Shown one piece after another: positions 8,150 to 17,807 of a stretch of DNA of 49,945 bases. The first letter of the stretch is position 1. Each line of letters starts with the position of its first letter. The position numbers were made by a program, and so were the translations under genes. Below the pieces are notes generated by a model. That model was given only the letters and a program-made list of their open reading frames with translations, searched no databases and had not been told where the DNA came from. This DNA is from Brasilonema sp. UFV-L1 (GTDB lineage Bacteria > Cyanobacteriota > Cyanobacteriia > Cyanobacteriales > Nostocaceae): contig NZ_QMEA01000033.1 in the NCBI RefSeq assembly GCF_012912105.1, positions 1 to 49,945 of the forward strand, in the 5' to 3' direction.

Positions 8150-8244
8150 TAGGACTTACGCACGCGCTACTAAAAACAGTGGGTTGCGATTGCTTCCCTC
8201 CGGTCGCTGCGGACTATGATTACGTTGTTCGTGCGTAAGTCCTG
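8150..8244. mobile_element. 95-bp MITE with 14-bp terminal inverted repeats and 5-bp target duplication
   Basis: AGGACTTACGCACG (8151-8164) and its perfect reverse complement CGTGCGTAAGTCCT (8230-8243) bound a 95-bp element. TTTAC occurs directly outside both ends (8145-8149 and 8245-8249), as expected for a target-site duplication. It contains no gene and must have been mobilised in trans by a transposase with matching ends. A solitary end-like sequence (GTGCGTAAGTCCT) is seen near 24595. Confidence 0.85.
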
Positions 8245-8248
8245 TTTA

Positions 8249-8464
8249 CAAATAGATCGTTGTCAAAAAACTCTGATATTTGACGGACTCTACGAGGGCA
8301 TGAACATCATTGGTGTTACATCTTTAACAGAACTTCAGAAAGCGATGCTACAAGCTTTAGAGGCTGTGGAGGAATTTATAAATTTGACATTAGTGGTTGT
8401 TTGCCACTCAGAAACTTTACCGTTTCTAGTTAGTCTCGTTTACCTATTTCTTTGCGGTATTTAG
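8249..8464 (+). pseudogene. Possible fragment of a pentapeptide-repeat or NB-ARC protein tail
   Basis: The frame encodes FDGLYEGMNIIGVTSLTELQ followed by KAMLQALEAVEEF. This resembles the short conserved tail that follows repeat domains in many Nostoc proteins (a GLTxAQKATLKALGA-like motif). The upstream part is replaced by the MITE at 8150-8244, and no ribosome-binding site is obvious. The call rests on resemblance from memory only; it may also be chance. Its 3' end overlaps the convergent gene at 8430. Confidence 0.3.
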
Positions 8465-8963
8465 AAGATAATCGATATATAAAACGAGGAATACCATTTG
8501 ACGATGTACCATTTTCTTGTTTCTCCAAAAATCCTAGTAAATAGAGTTGTTCTAGTCGGAAGAATATTTCTGCTCCACTTCTGCCTTTGAACTCCTGCTC
8601 AAGTATCTCTTGTTGTATGCTCGAATTACTGTTCCGGTTTCGTCTTTTGATAAAATTAAGAATTTGCTGCTGAGTAGGGCTCAGGCTATTTTCACGCTCA
8701 TAAAAAGTCTTTTTTAGTTCTTTAGGAATAACTGCTGTTCCCTGAGGAGGAAGATAATAGAGAAAAATTGTTACAAGGAGAAAAATGACACCAAGCACGA
8801 GGGAAGCTAAACGATAATCTCCATTGGAAACAATTTGTTTGAAGACTGGTAAGTTAAGCTTATCAGTGACTCCTAAAAGAATCAGTAGTGTACCTAAAAT
8901 AAAGAAAAGAAAACTAAGAGGATGGCGTTCTATAAATTCCTGGGTTGATTCTAATACCTTCAT
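8430..8963 (-). CDS. Membrane protein with C-terminal winged-helix-like domain
   Basis: 177 residues. Two membrane helices lie at about 15-32 and 50-72 (LSFLFFILGTLLILLGV; LASLVLGVIFLLVTIFLYYL). A cytoplasmic segment of about 100 residues follows, whose pattern (SLSPTQQQILNFIKRRNRNS, then AEIFFRLEQLYLLGFLEKQE and FIYRLSSKYR) fits a winged-helix fold. Membrane-anchored wHTH proteins of this kind are often accessory genes. I do not recognise the family and no partner gene is adjacent. Confidence 0.55.
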   Translation of the reverse strand: MKVLESTQEFIERHPLSFLFFILGTLLILLGVTDKLNLPVFKQIVSNGDYRLASLVLGVIFLLVTIFLYYLPPQGTAVIPKELKKTFYERENSLSPTQQQILNFIKRRNRNSNSSIQQEILEQEFKGRSGAEIFFRLEQLYLLGFLEKQENGTSSNGIPRFIYRLSSKYRKEIGKRD

Positions 8964-9267
8964 AAAAAGTTTTAGTTTACAGTTGTAGGCTAATCTTCAT
9001 TTTGACTTAAGCTTATTCCTGATAAATGGTAAATGTAGTCATTTTCTGATATAATATCTACTGCTCTGAACGAGGCTCAAAATATTAGGGGTTACCGTAG
9101 CCATAAGTGTGACTTTATATCCGCCGTTAGCAGTAAAACTTAACATAGGCTCTAGTTAATACTATTTTCCATAGGTATCCCCATAGGTATCCGCCCTTTG
9201 GTAGACTTGAAAACTGAAACAGGTTTCTGGAACGACGCAAAATCAAGCAACCGAGAGGGCAGAGTTT
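8964..9267. other. Upstream region of glpX with a 12-bp tandem repeat
   Basis: Holds divergent promoters for the gene at 8963 and glpX. CCATAGGTATCC is repeated head to tail at 9169-9180 and 9181-9192, about 75 bp before the glpX start. It could be a slippage product or a duplicated regulator site. No RNA gene is evident. Confidence 0.5.
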
Positions 9268-10308
9268 GTGGAAAATACACTAGGGTTAGAAATTATTGAA
9301 GTCGTCGAGCAAGCGGCGATCGCATCCGCACGCTGGATGGGAAAAGGTGAAAAAAATACGGCTGACCAAGTGGCTGTAGAAGCCATGCGGGAACGAATGA
9401 ATAAAATTTATATGCGCGGTCGGATCGTGATTGGGGAAGGCGAACGCGATGATGCTCCCATGCTCTATATCGGGGAAGAAGTTGGTATTTGCAGCCAGCC
9501 AGATGCCAAAAACTTTTGCAACCCCGATGAACTGATTGAAATTGATATCGCTGTTGACCCCTGTGAAGGTACTAACCTTGTAGCTTACGGTCAACCAGGC
9601 TCAATGGCTGTTTTGGCAATTTCCCAAAAAGGTGGTTTATTTGCCGCTCCCGACTTCTACATGAAGAAGCTAGCAGCTCCCCCAGCGGCTAAGGGCAAGG
9701 TGGACATCGATAAATCTGCCACTGAAAACCTGAAGATTCTCGCTGAGTGTCTAGATAGAGCGATCGACGAACTTGTTGTTGTGGTGATGAAGCGTGAACG
9801 CCACAACGACTTGATCAAAGAAATCCGGGACGCAGGAGCGAGAGTCCAGCTGATTTCTGATGGTGACGTAGGCGCAGCCATATCTTGTGGTTTCGCTGGA
9901 ACTAACATTCATGCCCTGATGGGAATTGGTGCTGCCCCAGAAGGCGTTATTTCCGCCGCCGCAATGCGTGCTTTGGGTGGACACTTCCAAGGTCAACTGA
10001 TTTACGATCCTGCGATCGTCAAGACTGGTTTAATTGGCGAAAGCAAGGAAGCTAACATCGACCGGTTGAAGTCTATGAATATCAATGACCCCGATAAGGT
10101 CTACGATGCTCATGAACTAGCATCTGGTGAAACTGTATTGTTCGCGGCTTGTGGAATTACGACTGGTAACCTCATGCAAGGTGTCCGCTTCTTCCACGGA
10201 GGCGCAAGAACTCAAAGCTTGGTCATTTCCAACCAATCGCGTACTGCCCGATTTGTGGACACTATCCACATGCTTGATAAACAACCTAAGGAATTGCAAT
10301 TGCACTAA
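9268..10308 (+). CDS. glpX: Class II fructose-1,6-/sedoheptulose-1,7-bisphosphatase
   Basis: 346 residues from GTG 9268. GlpX-family signatures are present: the metal-binding GEGERDDAP, the [11 protein letters not shown] core with the following QPGSMAVLA, and [20 protein letters not shown]. In cyanobacteria this enzyme hydrolyses both fructose-1,6- and sedoheptulose-1,7-bisphosphate, so it is a key irreversible step of the Calvin cycle and gluconeogenesis. It is cytosolic and typically regulated by AMP and redox state. Length matches the cyanobacterial family. Monocistronic by layout: a repeat-filled gap separates it from hemA. Confidence 0.95.
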   Translation: MENTLGLEIIEVVEQAAIASARWMGKGEKNTADQVAVEAMRERMNKIYMRGRIVIGEGERDDAPMLYIGEEVGICSQPDAKNFCNPDELIEIDIAVDPCEGTNLVAYGQPGSMAVLAISQKGGLFAAPDFYMKKLAAPPAAKGKVDIDKSATENLKILAECLDRAIDELVVVVMKRERHNDLIKEIRDAGARVQLISDGDVGAAISCGFAGTNIHALMGIGAAPEGVISAAAMRALGGHFQGQLIYDPAIVKTGLIGESKEANIDRLKSMNINDPDKVYDAHELASGETVLFAACGITTGNLMQGVRFFHGGARTQSLVISNQSRTARFVDTIHMLDKQPKELQLH

Positions 10309-10334
10309 ATTTTTGGGAAAGGGGAGAAGGGAGG

Positions 10335-10362
10335 AATTCAAAATTCAAAATTCAAAATTCAA
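10335..10362. repeat. Heptamer tandem repeat (AATTCAA)4
   Basis: Four perfect copies of AATTCAA in the glpX-hemA intergenic region. The same heptamer recurs three times inside the UPF0182 gene (13119-13139) and in part near 1148-1160. Confidence 0.9.
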
Positions 10363-10505
10363 AATGCTTTTGGTTTGGACTTTTGAGTTTTGTGAGATGC
10401 TATCTTTACATTTGCGCGATTGTGTCAAACGCAATATTCCTTTACCCTTTACCCTTTTCCCAATTCCCGATTCCCTATTCCCAATTAGTAACTAAGATTT
10501 AGCAA

Positions 10506-11792
10506 ATGAATATAGCAGTGGTGGGGTTAAGCCATAAAACAGCCCCAGTAGAAGTTCGGGAAAAACTGAGTATTCCAGAACCACAAACTGAAGGTGCGAT
10601 CGCGCACTTGCTCAGCTATCCTCATATTGAAGAAGTCGCAATATTAAGCACTTGTAACCGTCTGGAAATTTACATTGTCGCTCAAGAAACCGAACAGGGT
10701 ATTCGGGAGGTGACTCAGTTTCTTAGTGAACACAGTAAACTACCAGTCATATCTTTACGACAAGATTTGTTTGTTTTACTCCATCAAGATGCTGTCATGC
10801 ATTTGATGCGTGTTGCTGCTGGTTTGGATAGCCTGGTTTTGGGAGAAGGTCAAATCTTGGCTCAAGTGAAAAACACTCACAAGCTAGGACAACAGTACAA
10901 CGGTATAAAAACAGTTTTAAATCGCTTATTTAAACAAGCCATTACAGCAGGCAAACGAGTTCGCACTGAAACTAGCATTGGCACTGGCGCAGTCTCCATC
11001 AGTTCGGCGGCTGTGGAGTTGGCGCAGATGAAATTAGAAAATTTAACGGCTTGTCGAGTGGCAATATTGGGTGCTGGCAAAATGTCACGGTTGCTAGTAC
11101 AGCACCTACTATCTAAAGGCGCTGAACAAATTTGTATCTTAAATCGCTCTCTCGGACGGGCGGAGGAATTGGCAAAGCAGTTCCCCGGACAACCGATCAA
11201 AACTTGCTTGCTTTCGGAAATGATAACAGTAATAACCGATAGTGATTTAGTGTTTACGAGTACATCAGCAACAGAGCCGATTCTTGACCGAGCTAAATTA
11301 GAGATGGTTTTGGAACCTAGCCGACTGTTGACATTGATTGATATTTCTGTGCCACGTAACGTTCATGCGGATGTGAATACATTGGCAAACGTACAGGCGT
11401 TTAATGTGGATGATTTAAAGGCGGTTGTTGCACAAAACCAAGAGAGTCGCCGCAAGATGGCGCAGGAAGCAGAAGGACTTTTAGAAGAGGAGACAGAAGC
11501 TTTTGATGTTTGGTGGCGATCGCTTGAAACAGTCACGACTATTAGCTGTTTGCGGAATAAAGTTGAAACTATCCGCGAACAAGAACTGGAAAAAGCTTTG
11601 TCGAGATTAGGTTCAGAATTCGCTGAAAAACATCAAGAAGTTATCGAAGCTTTGACAAAAGGAATTGTTAACAAAATTTTACATGATCCAATGGTACAGT
11701 TGCGAGCTCAGCAAGATGTTGAGGCAAGACGCCGCTGTATGCAAACTTTACAAATGTTGTTTAACCTAGATGCAGGCGAACAGTTTAGCTAA
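10506..11792 (+). CDS. hemA: Glutamyl-tRNA reductase
   Basis: 428 residues. It catalyses the NADPH-dependent reduction of glutamyl-tRNA(Glu) to glutamate-1-semialdehyde, the first committed step of tetrapyrrole (heme, chlorophyll, bilin) synthesis. The catalytic nucleophile is C50 in [22 protein letters not shown] lies near the N-terminus, [15 protein letters not shown] is the substrate-recognition loop, and [12 protein letters not shown] is the NADPH-binding loop. The C-terminal dimerisation helices (from about 340) are complete. The ATG start gives [14 protein letters not shown], typical of the family. Confidence 0.97.
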   Translation: MNIAVVGLSHKTAPVEVREKLSIPEPQTEGAIAHLLSYPHIEEVAILSTCNRLEIYIVAQETEQGIREVTQFLSEHSKLPVISLRQDLFVLLHQDAVMHLMRVAAGLDSLVLGEGQILAQVKNTHKLGQQYNGIKTVLNRLFKQAITAGKRVRTETSIGTGAVSISSAAVELAQMKLENLTACRVAILGAGKMSRLLVQHLLSKGAEQICILNRSLGRAEELAKQFPGQPIKTCLLSEMITVITDSDLVFTSTSATEPILDRAKLEMVLEPSRLLTLIDISVPRNVHADVNTLANVQAFNVDDLKAVVAQNQESRRKMAQEAEGLLEEETEAFDVWWRSLETVTTISCLRNKVETIREQELEKALSRLGSEFAEKHQEVIEALTKGIVNKILHDPMVQLRAQQDVEARRRCMQTLQMLFNLDAGEQFS

Positions 11793-11857
11793 ATGACTAG
11801 TACTGCTGCCGAGTCAGTTACCGCCACGCTCCAGTAGTTAAATAATTCCACGGAGTT

Positions 11858-11879
11858 CCCCACTCTCTACAGGGTGGGG
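11858..11879. terminator. Hairpin downstream of hemA
   Basis: CCCCAC (11858-11863) pairs with GTGGGG (11874-11879) around a 10-nt loop, 66 bp after the hemA stop. There is no T-run, so it may instead be a dispersed palindrome or an old IS200/IS605 end. Confidence 0.4.
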
Positions 11880-11943
11880 ATGGGCTTAATGGTTGACAGT
11901 ATGAGTTGAGTTTCGCACTCTTAAGCACACAGGGCACACCGGA

Positions 11944-12074
11944 ACTAGAACACCGATTCAGTATTCATGCATGTGACTAAAAAACCCGGTAACTTCATCG
12001 TTGAGTCAACGAAATTTCGGTTTTCTCAGTAACAGAAACCGGGTTGCGTGGGATTAGTGAATCGGTGTTCTAGT
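11944..12074. mobile_element. 131-bp MITE-like element with nested inverted repeats (copy A)
   Basis: The outer arms ACTAGAACACCGATTCA (11944-11960) and TGAATCGGTGTTCTAGT (12058-12074) are perfect 17-bp inverted repeats. Inside are AACCCGGT/ACCGGGTT (11983-11990, 12038-12045) and a central TCGTTGA-G-TCAACGA (11998-12012). The same three-tier layout recurs at 24460-24587. No coding capacity and no clear target duplication. Confidence 0.75.
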
Positions 12075-12160
12075 GTTTGAGAATTGTGATTTTGTCATTT
12101 CACGACGAGAATTCAGCAACGCCTAGAATTGAACTGTATATCAAGCTTGATGACATTGTC

Positions 12161-12736
12161 ATGAACAGCAAAAAAGTCAAGGTGCAGTCTCTGTATACTG
12201 TCACCGATGAAGAACTTATGCTCATGAGTTCGCAAAACCCAGAACTTCAGTTTGAACGTAATGCTGATGGAACACTAGAAACTATGCCACCGACTGGGGG
12301 GATTTCTGGAAATAGAGAAATAAAGGCAGGAGCGTATCTGCTTAATTGGGTAGAAAATCAGGATTTAGGTGAAGTTTTCAGTTCAAGTACGGGTTTTAGA
12401 TTACCCAATGCTGCTGTACGTTCCCCTGATGCAGCTTTTGTGGCTAAAGAACGCTTAAGCGAAGGTTGGGATGAACAAGAGGACAAGTTTCTCAACCTAG
12501 CACCCGACTTTGTGATTGAAATTCGTTCTAAAAACGATAGTTTAGAAAAACTCAAGGCAAAGATGGAGGAATATATAGCTAATGGTGTCAAGTTGGGATG
12601 GTTAATTGAGTGTCAAAATCAGCAAGCTTTGGTTTATCGCCTGGATGGTTCAATAACCCAGTATCCAGCTACAGCAATTTTGAGTGGTGAAGACGTTGTG
12701 CCTGGGTTTACACTGCTGTTAGCAAAGTTATTGTAG
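12161..12736 (+). CDS. Uma2 family (DUF820) PD-(D/E)XK nuclease-fold protein
   Basis: 191 residues from ATG 12161. The frame is open upstream to TTG 12077, but that lies at the edge of a MITE, so I prefer the ATG. Uma2 signatures are present: FERNADGTLETMPPTGG, the active-site region with PDAAFVAKERL, and LAPDFVIEIRSKNDS followed by LEKLKAKMEEYIANGVK and GWLIE. The E-I-R of FVIEIRSKND stands where the (D/E)xK-like motif is usually V-E-V. Uma2 proteins are extremely abundant in cyanobacteria and their role is unknown. A restriction-enzyme-like fold is established by structure. Confidence 0.85.
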   Translation: MNSKKVKVQSLYTVTDEELMLMSSQNPELQFERNADGTLETMPPTGGISGNREIKAGAYLLNWVENQDLGEVFSSSTGFRLPNAAVRSPDAAFVAKERLSEGWDEQEDKFLNLAPDFVIEIRSKNDSLEKLKAKMEEYIANGVKLGWLIECQNQQALVYRLDGSITQYPATAILSGEDVVPGFTLLLAKLL

Positions 12737-12820
12737 AAGTTAAATAATGTAAAATCGCGAATCGGTGCTAATGGTTAAGATTGTTTAGTAAGGGTCGGGT
12801 AATGCAATTGTCATAGGCTG

Positions 12821-15754
12821 ATGACTAGTGGCTTATTTAAACGAAGTTATAGACTCATTTCCCTGCTGTTAGGTTTATGGCTGTTTTTTGATTTCATTTC
12901 CCACATAGCAGCAGAAATCTTCTGGTTTAGTGAAGTTGGATATTTACGAGAATTTTGGTTGCGCTTGTTGACGCAACTGGGTGTGTGGGCACTTGTCTTT
13001 TTCACCTCAGTCGGCTTTTTATTCAGCAATTTTATTGTTGCTTCTAAGTTAAAGTATCCCTTAGTCGGACAAGGGGACAAGACAATTCAAAATGAACTGC
13101 GTCCCGCTGCGCTAACAAAATTCAAAATTCAAAATTCAGGACTTGGATTACGCTTGCTATTGCCAACAGTGATAGTACTGAGTGCGGTTGCAGGATTGAT
13201 ACTTATTTACTATGGTCAGCAAGCCTTAAGTTTTTGGCATCCCAATATTAAGTTACCTAGCACGAAGTTGTCATTGACACCTTGGGTACAGCAGGTGTTG
13301 CAGCAAATGCATATACAGCAGATTCCTCTGCCAATTGTGCAGTCAATTTTGTTGGTAGTGTTGACAATTGCGATTATTATTTATCATGAGTTTTGCTTGA
13401 GGGCGATCGCCCTCCTGATTTGTTTACTGCTAGCTTTTCTGTTGTCAGCACATTGGGATGAAATTCTACAGTATTTTCATGCTACTAGTTTTCATCGCAC
13501 AGAGCCGCTATTTCAACGAGATATTAGCTTCTATATATTCTCTCTGCCGATTTGGGAACTGTTGGCATTTTGGCTAGTCGGGCTGTTTCTCTTTGGCGTC
13601 ATTGCAGTCACTCTCATTTACCTGTGTTCGGCAAATACTCTGAGTGAAGGAAGATTTGTAGGGTTTTCTACACCGCAGCGACTCCACTTGAAGGCCTTAA
13701 GTATTTTATTCATGTTGGCAGTTGCTCTGTATTATTGGATTGCAAGATATAAACTTTTGTATTCCACCCGTGGAGTCATTTATGGTGCTAGCTACACCGA
13801 TGTTAAGGTGCTATTGCCAATTTATACTGGGTTGAGTTTTTTAGCAGTGGCGATCGCCATTTACTTACTACTGCAAATTATTCTTTTATCTAGAGCAAAG
13901 AAAACAAGCTTTAAACCAATTCCCTATCCACCTCAACTCATTTGCACACTGGGACTATACATTTTTGTGGCGGCGGTTTCTGGAGAAATTTTACCCTCAG
14001 CAGTACAACGCTTGGTTGTGCAACCAAATGAACTGACTCGTGAACGTCCCTACATTGAGCGCACGATTACCTTCACCAGAGAAGCTTTTCATTTAAACGC
14101 TATCGAAGCGAGAACTTTTGATCCACGAGGTCAACTAACTGCGACTGATTTGCAAAAAAATGACCTGACAATTCGCAATATCCGGTTGTGGGATACACGC
14201 CCTCTTCTGGAAAGTAACCGCCAGTTGCAACAAATCCGACCTTATTACAAGTTTCCTGGCGCTGACATTGACCGTTATACGCTAAAACAGGACGAAAAAA
14301 CTGAAAAGCAACAGACAATCATAGCAGCGCGGGAACTAGACTATGGTGATGTTCCTGCACAAGCACAGACATGGATCAATAAGCGTCTTATTTATACTCA
14401 TGGCTACGGTTTTACACTTAGTCCGGTGAATGTTGTTGCTCCCGGCGGATTACCTTATTACTACGTCAAAGATATTGGAGTTGATGACGCAGATAACCAA
14501 GCTTCGTTGATGATATCGAATGAATCAGTTGAGCAAAGTATTCCCATTGCTCAACCGCGCATTTATTATGGCGAAATCACCAATACTTATGTGATGACGG
14601 GGACAAAAACCAAGGAATTGGACTATCCGAGTGGATATGACAACGTTTATAACGTTTACGATGGACGTGGAGGAATCTCGATTGGTGCAATGTGGCGGCG
14701 CTTGGTATTTGCTGAGTATTTGAAAGATTGGCAGATGCTGCTGACGCGTAATTTTACACCGCAAACAAAGCTGCTGTATCGCCGTAATATTAAAGAACGA
14801 GTCCAGGCGATCGCTCCTTTTTTACGTTACGATAACGATCCTTATCTGGTTGCGGCTGATGGGGGAGGAACAGATATCAAAGGTGGGAAGACTTCTTTGT
14901 ACTGGATGATTGATGCTTACACCACGAGCGATCGCTATCCTTATTCTGACCCAGGCAAAAATGGATTTAACTATATTCGCAATTCTGTAAAAGTTGTCAT
15001 TGATGCCTACAATGGCAGTCTTAATTTCTACATTGCCGATCCAACAGATCCAATTATTCATACTTTAGGAGCGATCTTCCCCAGATTGCTAAAACCTCTG
15101 GATGAGATGCCCGTTGCTCTTCGTAGCCATATTCGGTATCCACAAGATTTTTTTAGTATTCAATCTGAGCGATTATTAACATATCATATGACAGATCCAC
15201 AGGTTTTCTATAACCAAGAAGACTTGTGGCAAATACCCGACGAGATTTACGGTAGTAAACAGCAACAGGTAGAGCCTTACTACCTAATTATGAAACTTCC
15301 TCAAGCACAATCAGAAGAGTTCATTTTATTACTACCCTTCAAGCCTGTACAACGGGCAAATTTAATTGCTTGGTTAGCAGCACGTTCTGATGGTCAACAA
15401 TACGGTAAAATGTTGCTCTACGAGTTTCCAAAGCAGCAGTTAGTCTATGGAACAGAACAAATTGAAGCTTTGATTAATCAAGATCCACTCATTTCCCAGC
15501 AAATTTCTCTTTGGAATCGTCAGGGTTCAAGAGCAATTCAAGGAAACCTGTTAGTCATTCCGGTAGAACGTTCTTTATTGTATGTTGAACCTCTTTATTT
15601 AGAAGCTGAGCAAAATAGCTTGCCAACACTTGTTAGGGTAATTGTTGCTTACAATAACCGGATTGTGATGGCAGAAACTTTGGAACAAGCTTTTGCTGCA
15701 ATTTTTCAAGAAAAGAAACCTACAACTCCCCCAATTATTCGTCCTGTAAAGTAA
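12821..15754 (+). CDS. UPF0182 family membrane protein
   Basis: 977 residues of the large UPF0182 family. The N-terminal third has about seven membrane helices (for example residues 12-32, 48-70, 109-131, 172-205, 240-268, 294-312 and 335-358). It is followed by a large extracytoplasmic region with the conserved [33 protein letters not shown] and RFPRL-like ([13 protein letters not shown]) segments. Function is unknown; the family is widespread in actinobacteria and cyanobacteria. Residues about 84-107 ([19 protein letters not shown]) are encoded by inserted repeat DNA and lie in the loop between the second and third helices. They are probably tolerated because the loop is soluble. The reading frame is otherwise intact. 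Confidence 0.93.
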   Translation: MTSGLFKRSYRLISLLLGLWLFFDFISHIAAEIFWFSEVGYLREFWLRLLTQLGVWALVFFTSVGFLFSNFIVASKLKYPLVGQGDKTIQNELRPAALTKFKIQNSGLGLRLLLPTVIVLSAVAGLILIYYGQQALSFWHPNIKLPSTKLSLTPWVQQVLQQMHIQQIPLPIVQSILLVVLTIAIIIYHEFCLRAIALLICLLLAFLLSAHWDEILQYFHATSFHRTEPLFQRDISFYIFSLPIWELLAFWLVGLFLFGVIAVTLIYLCSANTLSEGRFVGFSTPQRLHLKALSILFMLAVALYYWIARYKLLYSTRGVIYGASYTDVKVLLPIYTGLSFLAVAIAIYLLLQIILLSRAKKTSFKPIPYPPQLICTLGLYIFVAAVSGEILPSAVQRLVVQPNELTRERPYIERTITFTREAFHLNAIEARTFDPRGQLTATDLQKNDLTIRNIRLWDTRPLLESNRQLQQIRPYYKFPGADIDRYTLKQDEKTEKQQTIIAARELDYGDVPAQAQTWINKRLIYTHGYGFTLSPVNVVAPGGLPYYYVKDIGVDDADNQASLMISNESVEQSIPIAQPRIYYGEITNTYVMTGTKTKELDYPSGYDNVYNVYDGRGGISIGAMWRRLVFAEYLKDWQMLLTRNFTPQTKLLYRRNIKERVQAIAPFLRYDNDPYLVAADGGGTDIKGGKTSLYWMIDAYTTSDRYPYSDPGKNGFNYIRNSVKVVIDAYNGSLNFYIADPTDPIIHTLGAIFPRLLKPLDEMPVALRSHIRYPQDFFSIQSERLLTYHMTDPQVFYNQEDLWQIPDEIYGSKQQQVEPYYLIMKLPQAQSEEFILLLPFKPVQRANLIAWLAARSDGQQYGKMLLYEFPKQQLVYGTEQIEALINQDPLISQQISLWNRQGSRAIQGNLLVIPVERSLLYVEPLYLEAEQNSLPTLVRVIVAYNNRIVMAETLEQAFAAIFQEKKPTTPPIIRPVK
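13072..13140 (+). repeat. Repeat insertion inside the UPF0182 coding sequence
   Basis: ACAATTCAAAATGAACTGCG, then a GCGTCCCGCTGCGCTAAC repeat, then AATTCAA units at 13119-13125, 13126-13132 and (imperfect) 13133-13139. These sequences are typical of intergenic DNA in this genome, yet here they sit in frame within a gene without creating a stop. Confidence 0.8.
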
Positions 15755-15955
15755 CCAACTTCTCGTTCTTATGCTTTGCATGGGAACGCCTGAAAGTGGC
15801 CTGCTGCCTTCTGATTCTATTGAGGCTATGTAATGATCAAAGACGAGTTGGAACGCTTGCTGTATGGCAATTAGGCACAATAATGCTAATAATTTCCAAA
15901 GGAAGAACCGCATTTTTATAGCGCTTCTCATTTGAGCATGCATTGAGCAATTAAA

Positions 15956-16030
<75 letters not shown>

Positions 16031-16213
16031 CGGAGCCACCAGCCTCCGGAGCTCCGGTCAGAATAAAAGAGTTAATTGATTCTTCTATTCTGAATTCTGG
16101 ATTCAGCAATACTGAATACTTCTTCAAACTGATAACTGATAACTGGTAACTGTTAAAGAATTTGAAGAAGAAGTCAGAAGACAGCAATTCTTGATTCAGC
16201 AATATGATTGGAT

Positions 16214-16271
16214 GGGGATTCAAACCCCAACCAACTGTGGACACCGTGTAGACAGTGGGGATTCAAACCCC
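16214..16271. other. Two tRNA T-arm-like palindromes in direct repeat
   Basis: GGGGATTCAAACCCC occurs at 16214-16228 and 16257-16271, separated by 28 bp that contain ACTGT...ACAGT. Read on the minus strand, each gives GGGGTTTGAATCCCC, the shape of a T-arm with one loop substitution, but no acceptor, D or anticodon arm is present. It lies close to an excisionase-like gene, so an old integration site is conceivable. Confidence 0.4.
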
Positions 16272-16368
16272 TTACTCATCCGCCAGTCGCACAGAAGTTC
16301 ATTCTGACTTCTGGCTCCTGACTCCTGAGTTCTCCTGTTGAAATTTTTAATTGTACATTTTGAAATTC

Positions 16369-16545
16369 TTATAGTAAGGGCTGTTTTCTCGCTCGATAAT
16401 CTAATAAAGCTCCTTCACTGACTACAGTTCGTCCATTTCTTCTGCGAGTAGGAATTTGTCCTTTCTGCAAAGCCATGTAAAGAGTTGACTGTTCTACTTG
16501 TAGGTATTTTGCTGCTTGTACAAGTGAAATGCCACGCTTAAGCAT
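16369..16545 (-). CDS. Small excisionase-like (MerR-type) helix-turn-helix protein
   Basis: 58 residues. The start is ATG 16545, which has a perfect AGGAGG at 16558-16553. The sequence fits the AlpA/excisionase HTH_17 family: SLVQAAKYLQVEQSTLYMAL (helix-turn-helix), then KGQIPTRRRNGRTVVSEGAL (wing) and a short tail. Such proteins act as recombination directionality factors or small transcription factors. No integrase or phage gene is nearby, so its job here is unknown. Free-standing, with repeats upstream of its terminus and an ArsR-type gene diverging from it. Confidence 0.7.
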   Translation of the reverse strand: MLKRGISLVQAAKYLQVEQSTLYMALQKGQIPTRRRNGRTVVSEGALLDYRARKQPLL

Positions 16546-16759
16546 ATTCAATCCTCCTGTTCTCCTAGTTTTGAAACCCACCAAACAAGGTGAAATGTAA
16601 AGAACTACTTAAGAAATCTTATTTTTCTTCGTAATTCGTAACAGAATTAACATAACTTCACAAATCTCAAACACCAAGCGAGTGCTGCTCAAAGAAGAAC
16701 AGCACAACAATTTGACGTAAACCTAATTAGATCGATATCTAAGAAGATCATAACAAAAG

Positions 16760-17326
16760 ATGAACAATGAGGAGTTTAAAATTCTGCTACGTTTTTTTAA
16801 AGCGTTAGCAGATGAAAGCCGACTCAAAATTTTAGGTATCCTGGCAAATCAGGAGTGTAGCGTTGAGGAGTTGGCGGCGCTACTACAACTTAGAGAGCCG
16901 ACGATATCGCATCATTTGGCAAAACTCAAAGAACTCAATTTGGTGACTATGCGCCCGGAGGGCAATGCTCGTTTTTATCAGCTAGATAATCAAGCTTTGC
17001 AAAGCATGGGCAAACAGATGTGTACGCTTGAAAAAATAGCCTCTTTGGTTGAAGACGTGGATACTGAAGCCTGGGAGAGCAAAGTACTCAAAACCTATGT
17101 TGAAGGTAACCGCCTCAAAGAAATTCCTGCTAACCGCAAAAAGCGGTTAGTGATTCTCAAATGGTTAGCAAGTAAATTTGAGCAGGGAGTGAAATACCCA
17201 GAGCACACACTCAATGAAATTCTCAAGTGCTACCATCCTGACTACGCCACTTTGCGACAAGAGCTTATCAGCTACCAGTTGATGCTAAAGGACAATGGGA
17301 TGTATTGGCGTTTTGTACAAGAATAA
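16760..17326 (+). CDS. ArsR-family regulator with C-terminal DUF2087 domain
   Basis: 188 residues. The N-terminal winged helix (about 1-85) has the ArsR pattern LADESRLKILGIL and LREPTISHHLAKLKELNLV. It lacks a CxC metal site: the only cysteines are scattered (C33, C92, C157). The C-terminal DUF2087 domain (about 108-188) has KRLVILKWLASKFEQGVKY, then TLNEILKCYHPDYATLRQEL and ends MYWRF. This architecture is a known ArsR-DUF2087 family whose ligand is unknown. Divergent from the excisionase-like gene, with 214 bp between the starts. A strong hairpin follows. Confidence 0.88.
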   Translation: MNNEEFKILLRFFKALADESRLKILGILANQECSVEELAALLQLREPTISHHLAKLKELNLVTMRPEGNARFYQLDNQALQSMGKQMCTLEKIASLVEDVDTEAWESKVLKTYVEGNRLKEIPANRKKRLVILKWLASKFEQGVKYPEHTLNEILKCYHPDYATLRQELISYQLMLKDNGMYWRFVQE

Positions 17327-17381
17327 CGAGTCAGTGTTAAGACAATACGGTTTGAGTTAAGAAATTTATCCGTTCAGACAA

Positions 17382-17407
17382 GCTCAAGAGCTCAACAGCT
17401 CTTGAGC
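17382..17407 (+). terminator. Hairpin after the ArsR-DUF2087 gene
   Basis: GCTCAAGAGCT (17382-17392) and AGCTCTTGAGC (17397-17407) form a perfect 11-bp stem with loop CAAC, 56 bp after the stop. No T-run follows. Confidence 0.5.
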
Positions 17408-17807
17408 CAGCGATGAAATTTTATCATTGAGACTCCCTATAGGTATTCTCTGGCAGAGACTGGGAATAAGAGATTCGGTGTGATCACCCAGTCTATAGGA
17501 ATCGTCTGTGTACTCAATCAATTAATGTAAATAACAATACTTTTTTAAGTGAAATTACATAGAAATCAGGGTGGGTTTACCAAAAATTTACAAAAATGTG
17601 GCAGACTTCATCAAAAATATATAAGCAAATATTCAACAAATTTACTAACTTTGGATGAGAAGTAAGTATAATCCGTATCTGTTTGTTGCCTTGGTTTTAG
17701 AATTTCTAAATTTTTTAGGTGGCAGGTATAGCATCTGACTATAGATACGGGCTTTTGATTAATTTTGATTAAGTTGTCTTCACACTAAATATCAGTAGGT
17801 TTTCGTT
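17408..17807. other. Gene-free interval before the membrane protein at 17808
   Basis: 400 bp, AT-rich. I see no reading frame, RNA gene or repeat that I can support. It presumably carries the promoter of the next gene. Confidence 0.35.

Noticed and set aside
10127-10495. Frame overlapping the glpX 3' end and the heptamer repeats
   Set aside because: It is a shadow of the strongly conserved glpX frame, and its tail is a translation of repeat DNA.
16214-16271. tRNA gene
   Set aside because: Only T-arm-like palindromes are present; acceptor, D and anticodon arms cannot be drawn, and the T-loop C is substituted.
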